Positions 5,820 to 9,542 of a DNA stretch of 9,542 nucleotides are shown here, one piece after another. The notes under the pieces were generated by a model that searched no databases, was not told the DNA's origin, and was given only the letters and a program-made list of their open reading frames with translations. Made by a program: the position numbers and the translations under genes. The DNA comes from Flavobacteriales bacterium (lineage in GTDB: Bacteria; Bacteroidota; Bacteroidia; Flavobacteriales_D; Sanyastnellaceae), in assembly GCA_027488055.1 (NCBI GenBank), contig JAIYCK010000031.1, positions 1 through 9,542 on the forward strand, read 5' to 3'. Each line of letters starts with the position of its first letter. Within the stretch, counting starts at the first letter, position 1.

Positions 5820-5931
5820 AATAATATTGCTTTAAATTATCCTTACATCGAGTTCTTACGCACATGATTTCTCTTTGTTTCGATTTTTTTGGATTTTTCA
5901 AAAGCTCATTGCCGGTTGCCATACAGATGCA

Positions 5932-5962
5932 CAAAAAAAATGGCGATCCGCAGATCGCCATT
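5932..5962 (-). terminator. Strong intrinsic terminator of the rnr-hupE-yidD-lipoprotein cluster
   Basis: A perfect 10-bp stem, AATGGCGATC (5939-5948) and GATCGCCATT (5953-5962), with a 4-nt loop. On the minus strand the stem runs directly into a T-run (complement of A at 5933-5940). It lies about 20 bp after the lipoprotein stop codon. It also separates the cluster from the response regulator gene downstream. Confidence 0.88.
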
Positions 5963-5983
5963 ATTGTTGGAAACAATGTTGCC

Positions 5984-6439
5984 TTATTTCATCATGCTTG
6001 CAATATCCGATTGCATGGTCAAGTAATCTGCATTGGCCGATTTTATTTGAGTCAATACATCTTCATCTTTTGCGTCTTTCCCGAATGGATTCTCAGTCCC
6101 ATTGGCAATCTCCTCTGGTGTAGGAATCAACTTGACACCGAGTCTCCAATTGTCGATTTTGGTTTTGTAATCTAACAAACTGTTGTATTTCTCCTTAATG
6201 GCGACATAGGAGCCTAATTTTATAGAATCGCCATTCAATGTTGTGTCTTGAGACATTTCGATGAGTTTCGCTTCAAGCTCAGTGATTTTGATGCTTACTG
6301 TGGAATCCAGCGATTGACAATTGCGCATCATGGATTCTTGCATGGAACGAGCTTGTTGCAGCAGCGGACTATCTCCTGTAGAGCAAGATGCTAAGCCAAT
6401 GGCTAGAATGGCTGTGGTGATGAATGTAGATGGTTTCAT
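5984..6439 (-). CDS. Small lipoprotein of unknown function
   Basis: 151 residues. The N-terminus MKPSTFITTAILAIGLASC has a lipobox LASC with C19 as the lipidation site. The following STGDS contains no clear Bacteroidota surface-export signal, so a periplasm-facing lipoprotein is the default guess. The mature part (about 132 residues) is predicted by eye to be mainly helical, with a heptad-like stretch at about 30-65 (MQESMM, ITELEAKLIEM) and a polar C-terminal half (DEDVLTQIKSANADYLTMQ). I recognise no catalytic motif and no named family. The gene starts 12 bp after yidD and is last in the cluster, directly before a strong terminator. That position links it to envelope functions only by context. 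Confidence 0.85.
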   Translation of the reverse strand: MKPSTFITTAILAIGLASCSTGDSPLLQQARSMQESMMRNCQSLDSTVSIKITELEAKLIEMSQDTTLNGDSIKLGSYVAIKEKYNSLLDYKTKIDNWRLGVKLIPTPEEIANGTENPFGKDAKDEDVLTQIKSANADYLTMQSDIASMMK

Positions 6440-6451
6440 TTTTATGTTGAA

Positions 6452-6685
6452 TTATTTATTTGATTTTGGCGGCACTGGATCATACCCAAAGGTGCCGAGC
6501 GGATGACATTTGCGCAATCTATTTATTCCCAGGGCAATTCCTTTGAGTGGCCCGTGCACTTGAATGGCCTCAATCGCATATTGCGAGCAGGTGGGCTCAT
6601 GCCGACAATTCTTCCCCAACCAAGGTGAAATGAACCACTGATATAATTTGATTGGAAAAATAAAGAAGTTGCGCATGATGCTCAT
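6452..6685 (-). CDS. yidD: Membrane protein insertion efficiency factor YidD
   Basis: 77-residue YidD/UPF0161 protein, full length for the family. Nearly all conserved blocks are present: IKLYQWFISPWLGKNCR (12-28), PTCSQYAIEAI (31-41), HGPLKGIALGINRLRKCHP (44-62) and GYDPVPP (67-73). The three invariant cysteines are C27, C33 and C60. The N-terminus is an amphipathic, membrane-associating segment. In E. coli and many bacteria yidD lies in the rpmH-rnpA-yidD-yidC cluster and assists YidC-dependent insertion. Here it is 36 bp downstream of a membrane-protein gene and 12 bp before a lipoprotein gene, away from those partners. The start could be M1 (6685) or M4 (6676). Confidence 0.95.
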   Translation of the reverse strand: MSIMRNFFIFPIKLYQWFISPWLGKNCRHEPTCSQYAIEAIQVHGPLKGIALGINRLRKCHPLGTFGYDPVPPKSNK

Positions 6686-6721
6686 TTAAGAAAACACATT
6701 GGATGCCGAAATTACATTGGA

Positions 6722-7291
6722 TTATTCAAACAGCAAACCCAAAGCGAGTATCGCGGCCAAGGTGGAAAACAACCAATTCAGATAAATTGCCTTGATTTTG
6801 CACACCCGATGCAATAAAAAACTCACTCCGATGATGATGGACAAGATTACGATCTGCCCAAACTCAAGTCCTATATTAAAAGCGAGTAGCGCTTTGACCA
6901 ATTGCAAATTATCGGTGATCATTTCCCGAAAAAAAGTGGAAAAGCCAAGGCCATGTATCAATCCAAAAAATGCTGTGATAGCGTATTGCAGCGCAGGTTG
7001 TCGTTTCCAATTGGTTTTGGTAGCTATTAAATTGAACACCGCTGTAAGGAAGATGGTCACGGGAATAAGCGTTTCGACCAAAGTGGGATCCATTCGAAAC
7101 ACATCCAATACTGACAGCGCCAATGTCAAGCTGTGGCCCAGCGTAAAGGCCGTTACCATCCACAACAATGCCTTTTTTCTCACCCATAGGAAAGGGGCAA
7201 CCAAGGCCAATAAAAACAGCATGTGATCATATCCGTCGCTGTCTGTAATATGTTCAAATCCGAGTTGAATATAGACCCACCAAAAACTCAT
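6722..7291 (-). CDS. HupE/UreJ family polytopic membrane protein (short form)
   Basis: 189-residue inner-membrane protein with about six hydrophobic segments (roughly 23-38, 41-62, 72-91, 102-120, 132-160 and 170-188). Conserved polar residues sit in or next to the helices: GFEHITDSDGYDHM (11-24), LGHSLTL (51-57), GLIHGLGFS (110-118) and FNIGLEFGQ (138-146). The His/Asp/Glu pattern G-x-x-H and D-x-x-D-H is the hallmark of the HupE/UreJ group, whose classical members are nickel transporters for hydrogenase or urease. No such enzymes are encoded here, and this short Bacteroidota form (HupE/UreJ_2-like) has no established substrate that I know of. There is no cleavable signal peptide. The gene starts 4 bp after the rnr stop codon, so the two are almost certainly co-transcribed. 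Confidence 0.88.
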   Translation of the reverse strand: MSFWWVYIQLGFEHITDSDGYDHMLFLLALVAPFLWVRKKALLWMVTAFTLGHSLTLALSVLDVFRMDPTLVETLIPVTIFLTAVFNLIATKTNWKRQPALQYAITAFFGLIHGLGFSTFFREMITDNLQLVKALLAFNIGLEFGQIVILSIIIGVSFLLHRVCKIKAIYLNWLFSTLAAILALGLLFE

Positions 7292-7295
7292 ACAA

Positions 7296-9428
7296 TCAAT
7301 CCATTAAAATATAGTCCAATGTTCTTTTTTGTAAATCTCCACCTACCACTTTGATCATGACTTTGTCGCCCATGCGATATTCTTGACCTTTGCGCACACC
7401 GCGCACAATGTACTTATCGCTGTCAAATTCATAGGTATCATCCTGCAAAGAAGTCAAAGATACTAATCCTTCGCTTTTGGTCTCTCCCACTTCGACATAC
7501 ATACCCCAGCGTGCTAATCCCGAAATGGTTCCTTCGAAGATTCCATTCAAACGCGCAAGCATATACTCCACTTGTTTGTATTTGATGCTGGCGCGCTCTG
7601 CCTCTGCCGCGCGTTTTTCCATCATGGAGCTATGCTTGGATTGGAGGTCAATGGTGGCCTCTGATACCGGGTTGCCTCCATCAATGTAGTGCTGCAGCAT
7701 GCGGTGCGCCATCACATCGGGATATCGCCGAATGGGTGAAGTGAAGTGCGAATAATACTTAAATGCGAGGCCATAGTGGCCAATATTTTGTGAAGAGTAT
7801 TCGGCTTTGGCCATGGAACGAATAGCCATGGTTTTCACAATGGTCTCTTCAGGCGAGTCTTTCACCATTTCGATCAATCCTTTGATGATGCCCACCGAAT
7901 CATTGCCAGACACTTTGGGCATTTTGTAACCGAGGTGTTTGACGAAAACAGCCAATTGGGTAAGCTTAGCTGGATCGGGTTCATCGTGCACGCGGTATAC
8001 GAAAGACTTCGCCACCGCGCCATGTTCCGTTTTGCCAATGAATTCCGACACCTTTTGATTGGCCAAGAGCATGTACTCCTCGATCAACTGATTGCTGTCT
8101 TTCATCTTTTTGATCTTCACTCCGATCGGTTTGCCTTGCTCATCGAGTTGAAACTTTACCTCTTCGGTATCGAAGTCAATTGCACCCGATTTGAAGCGCT
8201 CCTTGCGCATCATTTTAGCCAACCGATCCAACGTCAAAATGGCCTCCTGGTGGTCGCCTATTCCTGTTTCAATGACCTCTTGTGCCTCTTCGTATGTAAA
8301 TCGACGGATGCTATGAATGATGGTTCTACCGAACCACTGGTTTTGAATGACCGCTTTGTCATCCAATTCAAACACTGCGCTGAAACACAACTTATCCTCA
8401 TTTGGACGCAACGAACACAACATGTTGGACAAGTGCTCTGGTAGCATTGGAATGGTGCGGTCGACTAGATACACCGATGTGGCTCTTCGAAATGCTTCCC
8501 CTTCAAGCAGAGTGCCGGGTTTGACATAATGACTTACGTCTGCAATGTGCACTCCCACCTCGATATTTCCATTGGGCAGGACTTGAAAACTAAGAGCGTC
8601 ATCAAAATCTTTGGCATCATAAGGATCGATTGTAAAAGTGAGCACATTTCGAAAATCCCTGCGCTTGGCGATTTCACTCGCTGTGACAACCTCCGATATG
8701 GCATCCGCCTCTTGGATGACAGCGTCCGGAAATTCATACGGCAAATCAAATTCGGCCATGATGGCGTGCATTTCTACATTGTGTTCACCTGCTTTGCCAA
8801 ACACTTTGGAAATACGTGCTACTGGATTCTTTTCTGGATCATCCCAGGAGTCGATCTCCACCAATACTTTGTCATTGATTTGTGCTCCATTGAGTGCATG
8901 TTTGGGCACAAAAAAATCGACATGTATTTTATGATCTGAAGGCACCACAAAGAGATGGCCGCCGGACAAAGTTACTGTTCCTACATATCCCGATTTTGCT
9001 CGACTGACCACACGCAATACCCTTGCTTCGGGCCGTCTGCTTCGGGCGTTGAATGCTATTTCTACAGTATCTCCATGCAAAGCAAATCCTGTAGCACCCT
9101 TCCGAATTTCAAAGTCCTCTGGTATGCCTGGCACTGTGACAAACCCTCGTCCAAATTTGGTGATCTCGATGGTTCCCTCTAAGGCCGATTTAGGCGCTTG
9201 AGACAACACAAACTTGCCTCGCTCGATTTCTTTTAGTTTTCCTCCATCAGCTTCGGAGACCAACAGGTCGTTGATCATGGTTCGAAGGCCGGCATCATTG
9301 ATGCCCAACTCGGCTGCGATTTGCTTATGATTTAACGGTTTATTTGGGTACTTTTCAAAAGCCCTTAAAACTTCGCTTCGCAGATTTCTCTTGTAGTCGC
9401 CTTTACCAGACCGTTTTTGCTTTGCCAT
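7296..9428 (-). CDS. rnr: Ribonuclease R
   Basis: Processive 3'-5' exoribonuclease of the RNB family that degrades structured RNA. The 710 residues show the domains in order: N-terminal winged helix (about 15-78, with PLNHKQIAAELGI), two cold-shock/OB domains (about 82-225), the RNB catalytic domain (about 255-585) and an S1 domain (about 630-705). The catalytic acidic cluster TIDPYDAKDFDDA (266-278) has D268, D274, D276 and D277. The C-terminal RNB signature HFTSPIRRYPDVMAHR is at 561-576. There is no long lysine-rich tail after S1. The ATG at 9428 (MAKQKRSGKGDYKR) is chosen. The frame stays open upstream to a GTG at 9533, but the extra 35 residues are hydrophobic and unlike RNase R. It is the first gene of the cluster with hupE, yidD and the lipoprotein gene. 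Confidence 0.96.
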   Translation of the reverse strand: MAKQKRSGKGDYKRNLRSEVLRAFEKYPNKPLNHKQIAAELGINDAGLRTMINDLLVSEADGGKLKEIERGKFVLSQAPKSALEGTIEITKFGRGFVTVPGIPEDFEIRKGATGFALHGDTVEIAFNARSRRPEARVLRVVSRAKSGYVGTVTLSGGHLFVVPSDHKIHVDFFVPKHALNGAQINDKVLVEIDSWDDPEKNPVARISKVFGKAGEHNVEMHAIMAEFDLPYEFPDAVIQEADAISEVVTASEIAKRRDFRNVLTFTIDPYDAKDFDDALSFQVLPNGNIEVGVHIADVSHYVKPGTLLEGEAFRRATSVYLVDRTIPMLPEHLSNMLCSLRPNEDKLCFSAVFELDDKAVIQNQWFGRTIIHSIRRFTYEEAQEVIETGIGDHQEAILTLDRLAKMMRKERFKSGAIDFDTEEVKFQLDEQGKPIGVKIKKMKDSNQLIEEYMLLANQKVSEFIGKTEHGAVAKSFVYRVHDEPDPAKLTQLAVFVKHLGYKMPKVSGNDSVGIIKGLIEMVKDSPEETIVKTMAIRSMAKAEYSSQNIGHYGLAFKYYSHFTSPIRRYPDVMAHRMLQHYIDGGNPVSEATIDLQSKHSSMMEKRAAEAERASIKYKQVEYMLARLNGIFEGTISGLARWGMYVEVGETKSEGLVSLTSLQDDTYEFDSDKYIVRGVRKGQEYRMGDKVMIKVVGGDLQKRTLDYILMD

Positions 9429-9486
9429 AGTTGAAAGGTCGGAGGTTTTTCGAGTGCGAATGCACCTCTCATAAAATAATATCAAC

Positions 9487-9506
9487 AAAAAACGCCATTG
9501 GATGGC
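9487..9506 (-). terminator. Possible intrinsic terminator of a gene upstream of rnr
   Basis: On the minus strand GCCAT-CCA-ATGGC (9506-9494) is a 5-bp stem followed by C/G and six T (complement of A at 9487-9492). It lies 66-78 bp before the rnr start and could end a minus-strand gene beyond the right edge. The stem is short, so the call is tentative. Confidence 0.4.
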
Positions 9507-9542
9507 TTCCAAAAAAGTGTACGAGCGAAACACCGTTTGAAG

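Noticed and set aside
5782..5976. 64-codon minus-strand frame upstream of the response regulator
   Set aside because: It begins within the strong terminator and overlaps the real gene in another frame; no protein features.
7935..8444. 169-codon plus-strand frame inside rnr
   Set aside because: It lies antisense to the catalytic region of RNase R, which is clearly the coding strand.
9429..9533. N-terminal extension of RNase R from a GTG start
   Set aside because: The added 35 residues are hydrophobic and not RNase R-like, and cross a probable terminator hairpin; MAKQKRSGKG is a typical start.

Overview
The window looks like a stretch of chromosome from a member of the Bacteroidota. The evidence is protein character (a Bacteroidota-like HemB, a short HupE/UreJ-2 protein, a PiT transporter paired with DUF47 proteins), start codons without Shine-Dalgarno sequences, and exact matches to the Bacteroidota -7 promoter element TAnnTTTG in front of hemB and purN. 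I see no insertion sequence, phage gene, tRNA, rRNA or CRISPR. Most genes are conserved housekeeping types.

Layout. (1) Positions 1-1199, minus strand: hemB (5-aminolevulinate dehydratase, haem synthesis), followed with a 20-bp overlap by the start of a secreted BNR/Asp-box protein. The window edge cuts this second gene, and it is easy to miss. (2) Positions 1321-3531, minus strand: a DUF47 (PhoU-like) gene and a PiT phosphate transporter gene 12 bp apart, a classic transporter/accessory pair. The PiT protein carries an unusual insertion that reads like the TM1-periplasmic-domain-TM2 unit of SecF. (3) Positions 3532-3968: a 437-bp divergent intergenic region with an inverted repeat abutting a -7-like element and a set of TTTRCAA heptamers in 11-bp register, which resembles a PHO box. 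(4) Positions 3969-5280, plus strand: a second DUF47 paralogue, then purN (purine synthesis) under what looks like its own near-leaderless promoter. (5) Positions 5319-5819, minus strand: a receiver-only response regulator convergent with purN; the two share a bidirectional terminator whose loop contains most of the purN stop codon. (6) Positions 5932-9428, minus strand: a tight cluster rnr (RNase R), hupE-like, yidD and a small lipoprotein, closed by a strong intrinsic terminator.

Functional themes. The centre of the window is phosphate uptake: a PiT transporter with two PhoU-like DUF47 partners around a shared regulatory region. The right-hand cluster combines RNA decay (RNase R) with envelope proteins (a polytopic membrane protein, a membrane-insertion factor and a lipoprotein). 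The left side holds haem biosynthesis and an exported repeat protein.

The most unusual items are the SecF-like module inside the PiT transporter, the PHO-box-like array, and the unannotated Asp-box gene at the left edge.
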